In this document: positions 7,679 to 17,000 of the stretch, one piece after another | Layout: each line of letters opens with the position of its first letter | How positions within the stretch are numbered: the stretch's first letter is position 1 | DNA from: Micromonospora olivasterospora | Lineage (GTDB): Bacteria; Actinomycetota; Actinomycetes; Mycobacteriales; Micromonosporaceae | Direction: 5' to 3' | DNA length: 64,000 bases | Assembly (NCBI RefSeq): GCF_007830265.1 | Contig: NZ_VLKE01000001.1 | Span: 5,146,001-5,210,000 of the forward strand | Notes under the pieces: generated by a model | The model's input: only the letters and a program-made list of their open reading frames with translations | What the model was told of the DNA's origin: nothing | Database searches by the model: none | Program-made: the position numbers and the translations under genes

Positions 7679-8443
7679 ATGGGAGTCCTCGTACCGTCCG
7701 AGACGGCGACGTTGCTGCGACAGGCCGAGCGGGTGGTGATCTTCACCGGCGCGGGCATCTCGGCCGAGAGCGGCGTGCCGACCTTCCGCGACGCCCTCAC
7801 CGGCCTGTGGGAACGCTTCGACGCCGCGGCGCTCGCCACGCCGGAGGCGTTCCAGGACGACCCCGCCCTGGTCTGGGGCTGGTACGAGTGGCGACGCAGC
7901 GCGGTCCAGCGGGTCCGGCCGAACGCGGGGCACGAGGCCGTGGCCGCGATCGAGGCTCGGGTCCCGAGCAGCGTCGTCGTCACCCAGAACGTCGACGACC
8001 TGCACGAACGCGCCGGATCTCCCGCGCCGCTGCATTTGCACGGCAGCCTGTTCGCGCCCCGCTGCTCGGCCTGCGCCCATCCGGCTCCCCTGCCCGACGG
8101 GCCGGCGGAGGAGCCGGCCGACGGCCGGCGGGTGCCGCCGCCGGGGTGCGCGCGCTGCTCGGCTCCCCTGCGGCCGGGCGTGGTGTGGTTCGGCGAGGCG
8201 TTGCCGGAGGCGGTGTTCGAGTCCGCCGTCGAGGCCGCGTCCTCCTGTGACCTGCTGCTGACGGTCGGCACCTCCGGCCTGGTGTACCCCGCCGCGGAGA
8301 TCCCGCGCGTGGCCGCCCGCTTCGGAGCCGCGGTCATCCAGGTCAACCCGCAGGAGACGCCGCTCGATCCGGTCGCCGACGTGAACCTGCGCGGGCCCGC
8401 CGCCCAGGTCCTGCCCGCCCTCGTCGAGGCCGCCTGGCGCTGA
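7679..8443 (+). CDS. NAD-dependent protein deacylase (sirtuin, class III-like)
   Basis: A 254-aa sirtuin. Visible motifs are the NAD-binding FTGAGISAESGVPTFRD, the core TQNVDDLHERAG, the catalytic His in LHLHGSLF, and a structural zinc site of two Cys pairs (CSAC and CARC). The NAD pocket VGTSGLVYPAAEIP is also present. The sequence WGWYEWRR contains the Tyr-x-x-Arg pair that in SIRT5 and CobB binds succinyl or malonyl groups, so desuccinylase activity is likely. ATG 7679 has a GGAAAGGGA site upstream. The neighbouring GNAT gene in the same direction could be its acylating counterpart, but that is only suggestive. Confidence 0.92.
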   Translation: MGVLVPSETATLLRQAERVVIFTGAGISAESGVPTFRDALTGLWERFDAAALATPEAFQDDPALVWGWYEWRRSAVQRVRPNAGHEAVAAIEARVPSSVVVTQNVDDLHERAGSPAPLHLHGSLFAPRCSACAHPAPLPDGPAEEPADGRRVPPPGCARCSAPLRPGVVWFGEALPEAVFESAVEAASSCDLLLTVGTSGLVYPAAEIPRVAARFGAAVIQVNPQETPLDPVADVNLRGPAAQVLPALVEAAWR

Positions 8444-8594
8444 CATTCGCCCCGCACGCTGTCGTCCCGCCCGGCCGCGCGAATGCGGCCTAACGGCTGA
8501 TAATGACCATAAATCGGATAAGGTCGTCGATGTGGAGTCGCCCAGCTTGCGGGGATGTCGGCGTATCCGCTGGTAGCGGCCTGCCGGCAGCGAA

Positions 8595-8646
8595 CACATG
8601 CGGGTCGGCGGTGTCTGACCGCCAGATGCCGCCGTCGTCGCATGTG
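8595..8646 (+). promoter_or_regulatory. Nested inverted repeats in the rhodopsin leader
   Basis: CACATGCG at 8595-8602 pairs with CGCATGTG at 8639-8646. Inside lies a smaller stem, GGCGGT with ACCGCC. The structure ends 22 bp before the GTG start of the rhodopsin gene, next to its GAGGTCGAGGAG ribosome site. It could be an operator or a leader RNA stem. Confidence 0.4.
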
Positions 8647-8667
8647 CGCAGAGGTCGAGGAGCATAC

Positions 8668-9366
8668 GTGGCCGAGTGGTGGCTGTGGTCGTACGTCATC
8701 CTGTGCGCCGCCGCCCTGCTGCTGTTCGTGCGATGGAGCCGCAACCCGAAGGGAATTCCCCAGTCCGAGTACCTGGTGGTGTTCGTCGTCCTGGGGTGGT
8801 CGGCGATCTGGCACGTCGTCGCGGCGCTCGACGCCGGCCGGACGAGGGCCGCAGACCCCATCATGGAATGGGCGCACTACGCCGACTGGATCGTCACCGC
8901 GCCGCTGCTGGCGTTCTCTCTCGTTCTCACGGCCACGCACGCCATCGCCGAGAAGCGGATAGGCCTGGTGACGGCGCTCATCGTGCCAACCATCCCGATG
9001 ATCCTCGCGGGACCGGTCGCCGAGGCCATGAGGAGCCCTACGGCCCGGTTCGCCAGCTACGGAATCGGGATGGTCGCGCTCGGGCTCGTCCTGGGCCTGA
9101 TCTGGGGGCCGCTACGGGCCGACGCCGAACGGCAGCCCGCCCCGATGGCCGCCCACTTCATCGTCGTGGCACTGCTGCTGTCCCTGCTCTGGCTCGCCTT
9201 CCCGCTGGTCTGGATCCTGGGGCCGCCCGGAGTCGAGATCCTCGACGAGGACACCAGTGCGATCCTCTTCGTCGTCCTGTCGGCCCTCATGAAGGTCGGC
9301 TGGAGCATCGTCGACGTGGGCCGGCTCCGCGCGATGTCCGACCGTGGCCAACTCGCGGTGGCGTGA
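8668..9366 (+). CDS. Type-1 microbial rhodopsin of the sensory/xenorhodopsin-like type
   Basis: A 232-aa, seven-helix retinal protein starting at GTG 8668 behind a strong ribosome site. Helix C reads WAHYADWIVTAPLLAFSL, aligning with bacteriorhodopsin WARYADWLFTTPLL: D73 (D85), T77 (T89) and S84 (D96), a D-T-S motif. The usual Arg82 is His70. Helix G reads FVVLSALMKVGWSIVDV. K209 is the retinal Schiff-base lysine, and the D212 position is Ser205. Anabaena sensory rhodopsin and xenorhodopsins also have D-T-S-like motifs and lack D212 (Pro there), so this branch is the best fit. It could be a sensor or an inward proton pump. It is coupled to the retinal-forming gene by a 4-bp overlap. Confidence 0.9.
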   Translation: MAEWWLWSYVILCAAALLLFVRWSRNPKGIPQSEYLVVFVVLGWSAIWHVVAALDAGRTRAADPIMEWAHYADWIVTAPLLAFSLVLTATHAIAEKRIGLVTALIVPTIPMILAGPVAEAMRSPTARFASYGIGMVALGLVLGLIWGPLRADAERQPAPMAAHFIVVALLLSLLWLAFPLVWILGPPGVEILDEDTSAILFVVLSALMKVGWSIVDVGRLRAMSDRGQLAVA

Positions 9367-10397
9367 ACAGCCAGCCCATCGCACGGGGCGGGCTTCGGCT
9401 CGGCCCCCGGCAACAGCGGGCGACCCCGCCCGTTCGGCCGACCCGACGTCGCCCTGAGCGCCCCGCAGACCCGCGCCGGGCCGTGCTGCTCCGCGCCGAT
9501 ACCGTGGGCATCCTTGCGCTACTCGCCGTACTCGTCCCGTACCTGCTCACCCAGGCCGAGGCGGCGGCGTCCACGCCGATCCCGGCGCTGCTGGGGCTGG
9601 TGCTGGGGCTTCCACACGGCGCCGTCGACCACCTGGTTCCCGCCTGGCTCTCGACGGAGGCGCGGCGGTGGGGCCGACGCCTGAGCCTGCTACTCGGCTA
9701 TGCCGCCATGGCCGGCACCGGGCTGCTGGCCTACCACGCCGCACCGGCCGCCGTCCTGCTGGGCTTCCTGGTCCTCGCCATCGCGCACTTCGGCGCCGGC
9801 GACGAGGCGTTCCGGGCCGAGCGGGACGGCCGGCGGAAGCGCCTACGCCCGCACGGCGTCCTCGCCTACGGCGCACCGCCGGTGGTCTTTCCCCTGGTGC
9901 TGTCGCGCGACCAGGTGGACGAACTGCTGGAGCGCGTCGCCGCCGGGTCCACCACGCCGCTCACCAGCGAGGTCCGCGCCGCCGCCCTGGTCCTCACGGT
10001 GTCGGCGATGGCCCTCACCGCCGTACAGCACGCGCGCGGTCGACGGGTACGCGACCTCGTCGAACTCGGGCTCCTCGCCGCCGTGTTCGCGATCGTCCCG
10101 CCCGCGCTGGCGTTCGGGGTCTACTTCGCGGCGTGGCATTCGCTCCGGCACATCGCGCGACTGCTCTGCGCCGACCCGGCGAACACCGCCTATCTGCGGG
10201 CCGGTCGGCTGGGCCCACCGCTACGACGATTCGCCCTGCACGCCGCGGCCCCCACCGCGGCCGTACTGGTCTCCTTCGCCCTGCTCGCCCACCACACCGG
10301 GACCGCGGGAGTCCTGCCCGCGGCATTCGCCCTCCTCGCCGCGCTCACCGTGCCGCACACCGTGGTCGTCGCCTGGCTGGACCGACGCGCCCGATGA
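9363..10397 (+). CDS. blh: Brp/Blh-family beta-carotene 15,15'-dioxygenase
   Basis: A 344-aa integral membrane enzyme that cleaves beta-carotene to retinal. The GTG at 9363 overlaps the rhodopsin stop (GTGA), implying translational coupling. Conserved histidine motifs are visible: LGLPHGAVDHL, LAIAHFGAGDE, YFAAWHSLRHIARLL and LTVPHTVVVAW. These are the iron-binding histidines of Brp/Blh proteins. Several transmembrane helices separate them. An Arg/Pro-rich 45-residue N-terminus precedes the first helix and may be non-essential. No carotenoid biosynthesis gene lies in the window, so beta-carotene must be made elsewhere. Confidence 0.92.
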   Translation: MNSQPIARGGLRLGPRQQRATPPVRPTRRRPERPADPRRAVLLRADTVGILALLAVLVPYLLTQAEAAASTPIPALLGLVLGLPHGAVDHLVPAWLSTEARRWGRRLSLLLGYAAMAGTGLLAYHAAPAAVLLGFLVLAIAHFGAGDEAFRAERDGRRKRLRPHGVLAYGAPPVVFPLVLSRDQVDELLERVAAGSTTPLTSEVRAAALVLTVSAMALTAVQHARGRRVRDLVELGLLAAVFAIVPPALAFGVYFAAWHSLRHIARLLCADPANTAYLRAGRLGPPLRRFALHAAAPTAAVLVSFALLAHHTGTAGVLPAAFALLAALTVPHTVVVAWLDRRAR

Positions 10398-10622
10398 CGG
10401 GCCGAAGCGCAGCCAGCCCAGGAAGCGGCGGTGCAGGGTGCCGGCGTGGGCCCAGGTCAGGTCCTCGGCGGCCCTGGCGAACTGCGCCCCCATGTACAGG
10501 GCGAGGGAGATCGGCGCGTCCGCGAACTCCGCTTGCAGTTCCTGCCGTCTGGTCCGGCAGGGCCAGGGCGCGCCGCAGCCGCCGCAGCTCCAGACCGGCA
10601 GCACCGGGCCGTGGGTGGTCAC
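10221..10622 (-). CDS. Small conserved actinobacterial protein with Cys-x-x-Cys site
   Basis: A product of up to 133 aa from GTG 10622, overlapping the upstream gene's TGA. The conserved-looking part reads GPVLPVWSCGGCGAPWPCRT followed by ELQAEFADAPISLALYMGAQ and LHRRFLGWLRF. This resembles a small family in actinomycetes often mislabelled flavin reductase; I know of no proven function. The Cys cluster suggests metal binding. The final ~55 codons run antisense into blh and look non-conserved, so the original stop may have been lost. Confidence 0.6.
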   Translation of the reverse strand: MTTHGPVLPVWSCGGCGAPWPCRTRRQELQAEFADAPISLALYMGAQFARAAEDLTWAHAGTLHRRFLGWLRFGPSSGASVQPGDDHGVRHGERGEEGECRGQDSRGPGVVGEQGEGDQYGRGGGRGVQGESS

Positions 10623-10798
10623 GCCCGCACCCCCAGGTAGCGCGCCATGATCGTCCGCGCCTGCCGACTGGTTGCCCAGTCGACCTGCCAGCACGGGTAC
10701 GGCACCAGCCGCGACCACCACGCCCGGCAGCCGACGCACATCCCGTCGAGCCCTCGGAGATGTACGGCGAGGATCGCCTGCTCCTGGTCGTCGTTCAC
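10619..10798 (-). CDS. Small protein (59 aa), unknown function
   Basis: GTG 10798 overlaps the stop of the preceding gene in GTGA fashion, and its own stop overlaps the next GTG. The product has a Glu/Gln-rich start and a Cys-x-x-Cys centre (GMCVGCRAWWSRL), ending in a basic helix (SRQARTIMARYL). I do not recognise it. Two perfect start/stop overlaps support it being a real coupled gene. Confidence 0.6.
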   Translation of the reverse strand: MNDDQEQAILAVHLRGLDGMCVGCRAWWSRLVPYPCWQVDWATSRQARTIMARYLGVRA

Positions 10799-11040
10799 CT
10801 GGCCTCCCCGTCCGGCCAGTGGCCGCGGTTGATCGGGATCCGGTGCCGGGCACGGCAGGGCAGGTCGGCGCCGCACCGGCAGATACGCCGCCACTTCCGC
10901 CAGCACCAGACCGGCCGGTGCCGTCGAGCGAGGGTCAGAGCGACCGCCAGGACGTACTCGTCGTAGGAGACGCGCCCGGCCGCCTCGCCGTTCTGGCCTG
11001 GGGCGAGGGCTCGTCGTTCTGCCCGAGTCGAACGGGGCAC
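10795..11040 (-). CDS. Small basic protein (81 aa), unknown function
   Basis: First of three tightly coupled tiny genes. It starts at ATG 11040 behind a GAGGAAT-type site (plus-strand ATTCCTCCTC). The product is basic and carries WCWRKWRRICRCGADLPCRA, a Cys/Trp/Arg cluster. It resembles small proteins found next to integrated elements in actinomycetes, but I cannot name it. Its stop is embedded in the next gene's start. Confidence 0.55.
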   Translation of the reverse strand: MPRSTRAERRALAPGQNGEAAGRVSYDEYVLAVALTLARRHRPVWCWRKWRRICRCGADLPCRARHRIPINRGHWPDGEAR

Positions 11041-11308
11041 GGATTCCTCCTCGTGCCGCAGCTACCTGGAACGTGGATGCCCGGACGCGGGGGATGCGCC
11101 CGGGCATCCACGCTGGCGAGGACGGCCCACAGCGCCAACCGGGGGAAAATGACTGAGACACTGCCCGGCGTGGGCGTTTTCGTCGCCGAGTAGGTCACTC
11201 CTCGTCGCAGGCCGGTTGCTGTCACGTTGCTGTCGACAGTTTCCTGCTCAGACGTCCCACCGCAGGGCCTTCATAAACCTGACCTCGCCAGCGTCGTTGC
11301 TGGCCCGT

Positions 11309-11998
11309 TTAGAGTCCGACCATGGACCGCCGACGGACAAGCCGAAACCTTCTGCGGGTGATCTCGACGCTCGGTCTGATCATTGCGATCCGCTGGTCGG
11401 CGTGCGTGGTGAGGGCGAGTTGGTCGAGCACCTCGTCGATGCGCTGGTCCCGTTCGGCGGGGGTCACGTCGGCGCCGAAGCGCAGTCCGGCCGCAGAGCG
11501 GATCGCCCGGCGTACGGTCAGCTGGTGGTGCGGGATGTCGTCCTGCGGCACCAGGCCGATGCGGTGCCGCAGGTCGGCGTACTCGGCGTAGAGGTCGCGG
11601 TCCTGGTAACGGACCGTGCCTGCCTGCGCCGGGTGGTTGCCGGTCAGCGCCTCCAGCAGCGTGGACTTGCCGGTGCCGCTCGGCCCGACCACTGCGAGCA
11701 GACTGCACTCTTCGAGCGCGAACGAGAGGTCCGGGAGCAGGTTCCGCGCGCCGGCCGTGACCCGCAGCCCCTCGGCGCGCAGCGACACCCGGCCGGTGTC
11801 GACGTAGTCGTGCGGGGCGATGTCGTCGAACACCATCTGGTGGTGCCCGAACGAGAGGAGGTCGCCGTCGGAGAGCGCCGCCTGCTCGACCTGCTGCCCG
11901 TTGACGTACGTGCCGTTCGAGGAGGCCGCCAGGGCCGACGAGACTCTGTCGGGGTTGGCCCGCTCGACCAGCTGCTGCGGGAACTTCGTCTCAGTCAC
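11309..11998 (-). pseudogene. FHA domain-ABC ATPase gene, truncated at both ends
   Basis: The frame opens inside an FHA domain (SSNGTYVNGQQVEQAALSDG, FGHHQMVFDD) and continues into an ABC ATPase with an intact Walker A (VVGPSGTGKSTLLEALTG). The Q-loop region (IGLVPQDDIPHHQLTVRRAI) and the helical domain follow. It stops at a basic tail before the LSGGQ signature, Walker B and the usual membrane domain. The first half of the FHA domain is also missing. Such FHA-ABC-permease proteins are normally over 700 aa. It is probably an ABC-G-type transporter gene disrupted by rearrangement beside the IS110 element. Confidence 0.75.
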
Positions 11999-12039
11999 CC
12001 TGACCCCCTGGGGACGCCACGATGGCGTGAAAAATGGGG

Positions 12040-12224
12040 CCGGGTTGCCCGTCGACGCCGACGCATCCTTGGTCGTTGAGGCCGTGTCTCAGTCTGGCGC
12101 CGGGGCTTTGACCAGAAGGGTCACACACTGTTGCTTCGAGCACGCCGAACAGAATTTCGGCTTCCCTACCGAGGCCCCCGGGCAGCCCACCCACCCTATC
12201 GGCAAGTTCAGTGAAGGAGCGCGT
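12040..12224 (+). other. Non-coding left part of the IS110 element, candidate bridge-RNA region
   Basis: About 185 bp without a credible gene precede the IS110 transposase. IS110-group elements carry a structured guide (bridge) RNA in their non-coding end next to the transposase start. Position and length fit; I have not folded it and the element end is not defined. Confidence 0.3.
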
Positions 12225-13586
12225 GTGCCGGTGATGGGAGTCCCCGAGCAGATCGAGGACGAGGAGCATGAGCAGCGACTGGAACGGGTCGCCGCGATCG
12301 ATGTGGCCAAGGCATCCGGGAAGGTGTGCACCCGCGTGCCGCATGAGTCGAAGGCCGGCAGCCGGGTCACCCTGGTGTGGGATGTGGCGGCCACTACCAA
12401 CGCGATCTGCGAGTTGGCCGCGCACCTGGTCGAGCAGCGCATCGAGCGGGTCGTCCTGGAGTCGACGTCGGATTATTGGCGGCCGTTCTTCTACCTGTTG
12501 GAGGCCGCCGGGCTGTGCGTGTGGCTGGTCAACGCCAGCGACGTCAAGCAGGTCTCCGGCCGGCCGAAAACGGACAAGCTGGACGCGGTGTGGCTGGCGA
12601 AGCTCAACGAGCGGGGCATGCTGCGCCCCTCGTTCGTGCCCCCGGCGGACATCCGTCGGCTGCGGGACTACACCCGGCTGCGGCTGGACCTGACCCGCGA
12701 CCGGACCCGCAACAAGCAGCGCATGGAAAAACTCCTGGAGGACGCGCTGATCAAACTGTCGACGGTGGCCACCGACATCTTCGGCAAGTCGGGCCGGGAC
12801 ATGATCGAGGCGTTGATCGCCGGGAACAACGACCCGAAGCAGTTGGCCGCGCTGGCCCGGGGCCGGATGCGGGTCAAACACGCAGCTCTGGTCCAGGCCT
12901 TGGACGGCCGCTTCGACGCCCACCACGCCGACCTGGCCCGGATCCTGCTCGACCAGGTCGACAGGCTCGACACCCAGATCCAGCGGCTGACCACCACCAT
13001 CGATGAACTGATCGCGGCGATGCCCACCGCCGCAGCAAGCGACCAGGCACCCACCGACACCGGCGGTGGCGGATCCGAGCAGCAGCCCACCACCACCCTG
13101 CCGGTGATCGCGCGGCTGGACGAGGTACCCGGCATCGCCAAGCACACCGCCCAGGTCATCATCGCCGAACTCGGCCTGGACATGGCCCAGTTCCCCACCG
13201 CGGGGCACCTGGTGTCCTGGGCAAAACTGTCCCCGCGCACGATCCAGTCCGGGGCCAGACAGCGCGGCGGGAAGACCGGCAAGGGCAATCCGTATCTCAA
13301 AGGAATCCTCGGGGAGGCCGCCGCCGCGGCCGCGAAAACCGACACATTCCTCGGTGAGCGGTACCGGCGCCTGGTCAAACGCCGAGGAAAACTCAAAGCC
13401 CTGGTCGCCGTCGCCAGATCCATCCTGGTCATCGTCTGGCACCTGCTGGCCGACCCCACCATCCGGTTCCGTGACCTGGGCCCGGACTTCCACACCCGCC
13501 GCGTCAACACCGACCGCAAAATCCGAAGCCTGGTCCACCAACTCGAAATCCTCGGCCACACCGTCAGCCTGCAACCCGCCGCCTGA
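12225..13586 (+). CDS. IS110-family transposase
   Basis: A 453-aa DEDD recombinase. The GTG at 12225 is preferred because GAAGGAGC sits 5 bp upstream; ATG 12234 is the alternative. The RuvC-like N-terminal domain shows AAIDVAKASGKV, VVLESTSDYWRP and GRPKTDKLDAVWLAKL, giving the four acidic residues. The C-terminal Transposase_20 domain shows LDEVPGIAKHTAQVIIAELG and LSPRTIQSGARQRGGKTGKG, including the nucleophilic Ser region. Both domains are intact, so it may be active. It lies between a truncated FHA-ABC gene and the control region of giant gene A. Confidence 0.95.
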   Translation: MPVMGVPEQIEDEEHEQRLERVAAIDVAKASGKVCTRVPHESKAGSRVTLVWDVAATTNAICELAAHLVEQRIERVVLESTSDYWRPFFYLLEAAGLCVWLVNASDVKQVSGRPKTDKLDAVWLAKLNERGMLRPSFVPPADIRRLRDYTRLRLDLTRDRTRNKQRMEKLLEDALIKLSTVATDIFGKSGRDMIEALIAGNNDPKQLAALARGRMRVKHAALVQALDGRFDAHHADLARILLDQVDRLDTQIQRLTTTIDELIAAMPTAAASDQAPTDTGGGGSEQQPTTTLPVIARLDEVPGIAKHTAQVIIAELGLDMAQFPTAGHLVSWAKLSPRTIQSGARQRGGKTGKGNPYLKGILGEAAAAAAKTDTFLGERYRRLVKRRGKLKALVAVARSILVIVWHLLADPTIRFRDLGPDFHTRRVNTDRKIRSLVHQLEILGHTVSLQPAA

Positions 13587-13684
13587 CCTCAAGGACCAAC
13601 GCCCACAGCCCGGACCGATGACAGGGTCCCGGGTCGATGCCGCGCGGCCCTCACCCGACGTGGTCACCGTTTGTTTTCCGAACA

Positions 13685-14049
<365 letters not shown>

Positions 14050-17000
14050 ATGGGTGAGGCTCCCGTTCCTTCCGTTGGTCTCAGTGAGTCGTCGAAGCGG
14101 GCCCTGGAGGCGTTCACCGGGATGCGGTTGCACCGGGCGGATCTGCCGGTGTTGGCGTATGACCTGAACGCGTTGGAGGTGTTGGCGGATCGGGTGCGGA
14201 CCTTGTTGGTTCCGGAGCTGGTCCAGGCGATCAGGGCGGTTCGGGCGGCGGGGGAGGGTGAGGTCTATGACCGGTTCGTGGCGCAGACGGCTCCGTTCGT
14301 GGAATTGCTGGACCGGGTTGCCGATCTGGAGGTGAACCTGGCGCAGGCGATGCGGGGCTTCCTGAACCAGATGGAGCTGACGGATCGTCAGGCGCTGGTC
14401 ATGTTCGTGTTCATGATGACGGAGTTGGCGGTCGCGTTCGCGATGGCGTTCTTCCTGCCGGTGGAGGCGGCGGCGCACATCGTGAAGGTGCGGACGATCA
14501 TTCAGACGATCCTGCGGTCGTCGATGGTGCGGGCGGCGGCGAGTAGCACGGCGATTCAGATGTTGTTCGTGCCGGGGTCGTCGTTGTTGGCGCAGATCAG
14601 CATGTTGGCTGATGGTCTGATGTCGGGGGTCGACTGGGGGCAGGTTGGTAAGCAGGCGTTGTACGGGTTGGCGGTGGCGGGTGTCAGCACGGCGGCCGGG
14701 CCGGCGTTGGCGCGGTTCGCCGGTGCGGTGGGTGGTGGTTTGTCGCATCTCGGGGTGTCGGGTTCCACGCGGGATCTGTTGACCAGCCTGTCGATGGTGC
14801 CGGTGTCGGAGGTCGGCGTGGAGGTGGTCGGCGGTATCGCCGCCAGCTACCTCGTTGACGGGCATTACGACACGGGCAGTCTCGGGCCGGATGCGCTTTC
14901 TGGGGCGTTGTCGGGGTCGGGTGAGTTGGCCGCGACCGGGGCCGGGATGGGTGCGCGTCGTGGCGCGGTGGGTCTGGGGTTCAACCCGACCCGGCCCCGG
15001 TGGCGGATGCCGGATGGTGTCGGTTTCACCGCCGACGGTAGGCCGGTCGCGCCGCTGCCGCCGCCCCCGCCGGTCACTGCGGACCCGTCGGCGTATCTGC
15101 CGGAGGTCGGCGATCCGGCGGGCTCCGGCGGGCAGGCCCTGGTGCCTGTCCCGCCGCTGCCGGCACCGGCGCTGCCGGCGCCGGCGCCGGCGTCGGGGGT
15201 GTCTGAACCGGTGCCGCCGGTACCGGTGTGGTCGGCGCCGGCCCTGTCCGTGCCGTCGTGGTCGATGCCGGAGCTGCCGGTGCCGTCGTGGTCCGTGCCG
15301 AACTTCTCGGTGCCGGCGGTGCCGGCGGTGCCGGCGGTGCCGGCGGTGCCGGTGGTGCCGGTGGTGCCGGTGCCGGAGTGGGTGGCGGTCGCTGGTGCGC
15401 TGGTGGTGGAGCAGTGGCAGCGGTTCCAGCGGGAACTGGTGGACCACTATGGTGGGTTGCTTGCCGGGACGGGGCAGGCGCGGCGGTTCCTGGCCGCGCT
15501 TGCCGTGCCGGTGGAGCAGGTCTTCACCGAGTGGGTCGACGCCCGGCAGAACGACCCGACCGTCCCGGTTTTCCTGTCCCGGATCGGCCTGCCGGCCGCC
15601 GCGCTCACCGAGCGGTACCTGTTCGGTGTCCGGGACCAGGCCGTGGCCCGGATCACCGAGACTCTCGCGCGGTCGGTCACCACCGGCGGGCAGATCCCGG
15701 CGGCGGTACGGCCGGAGCAGGTGATCGCCGCGCTGCCGGCGGAGTTCGACCGGCAGGCGTTGCGTTCGGCCGCGCACCTGGCCGCCCAACACCACATCGA
15801 CCAGTACCTCACCACCGGCCTACCCACAGACACAGGCATCCCGACGGACACACACACCCGGGCAGATACACACCCGCCGGCAGGCGCGGGCACGCCGGCG
15901 GGTGTGGGTGTGTCGGGGGTGTGGTCGGCTGGCGTGTTCGGGGCGGTCGAGGGCGGTGTGTGGAGTCAGGTGGAGCGGGGGGTCGATGCGGTCCTTGGTG
16001 TCTCTGCCGTGCTGCCGGCTGTGGTGGCTGGTCCGGACGCTGGGCAGGTCAGTGCGGTGGCGAGGGTGGTCCGGCAGGTGGTTGCCGATCTGCCCGCTCG
16101 TTTCTCGGCGGCGGCTGTTCCTGGTGTCACCGCAGTGGCTGCTGGTGTGGTTACCGTCGATGGTGGAGCAGGCGGGGGTGTCGGCGGGTCGATGGTGCCG
16201 GTGATGTCCGAGCGGCACACCTCGGTGGCGGCCGGTCTGGCGCAGGCTCAGTTCACCGTGTTGGCCCGCCGTTACGGTGTCGACCCGGCCGGTCATGCGG
16301 CGCTGGTCGCCTCGTTTCAGCGGGAGTGGCTGCACGGGTATCACCAGGTGCTCGCGTCGGCCGGTGGCAGCGCGATGTCCGGGACGGTGGATGTGGTCGG
16401 GGCCCGCGGTCCGCTGCCGGGCGGCGCCGGTTCCCGTGTCGGTGGCATGTCGATCGTCGGCGTCGTCAGCGCCGGTGACCCGACGCCGGTCAGTGACGTG
16501 TCTGCCGCGAGCGGTGCGGTGTTCAGCCCCGATCCCGGCTCCAGGAACACGGATTCCAGCGGTTTCAGGGACACGGGTTCGATCAGTGGGGTGTCGGTGC
16601 TGGACGAACCGGTCGGTGCCGGCTCTGGGGGTCTCGGCGAGCCGGCCGTCGCGGCCACCGGGCCGGCCGCGCACCGAATTCATGATCTCGCCAGCGGCGG
16701 CCACGGCCGTGCCAGCGAGGTTCAGCTGCACCGGCTCGCCGCGGACATCGGTATCCAGACGGCGTCGCCGGACGGGGTCCTGCCCCGACTGTTCGAGGTG
16801 TCCAGGGACATCGTCATGGCGGACACGTTCAGCGGCGTGTACTTCGCAGACCCGGCGGCGGCGGATCCGGACGCGGCGGCGGCGGACCGCACGGCGGCGC
16901 GGGCGCTGCCGCGGGTGCGGGGATGGTTCACCATCGCCGGGCACCGGAACCTGGCCGAGCGGCTGGCCGACGATCCCGTGCGTCAGGCCTTGTTCCTCCG

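Noticed and set aside
5194..8940. A 1,248-codon open frame on the minus strand
   Set aside because: It is antisense to five well-supported genes, has low-complexity Arg/Pro/Gly composition and shows no domain. Long antisense frames are expected at this GC content.
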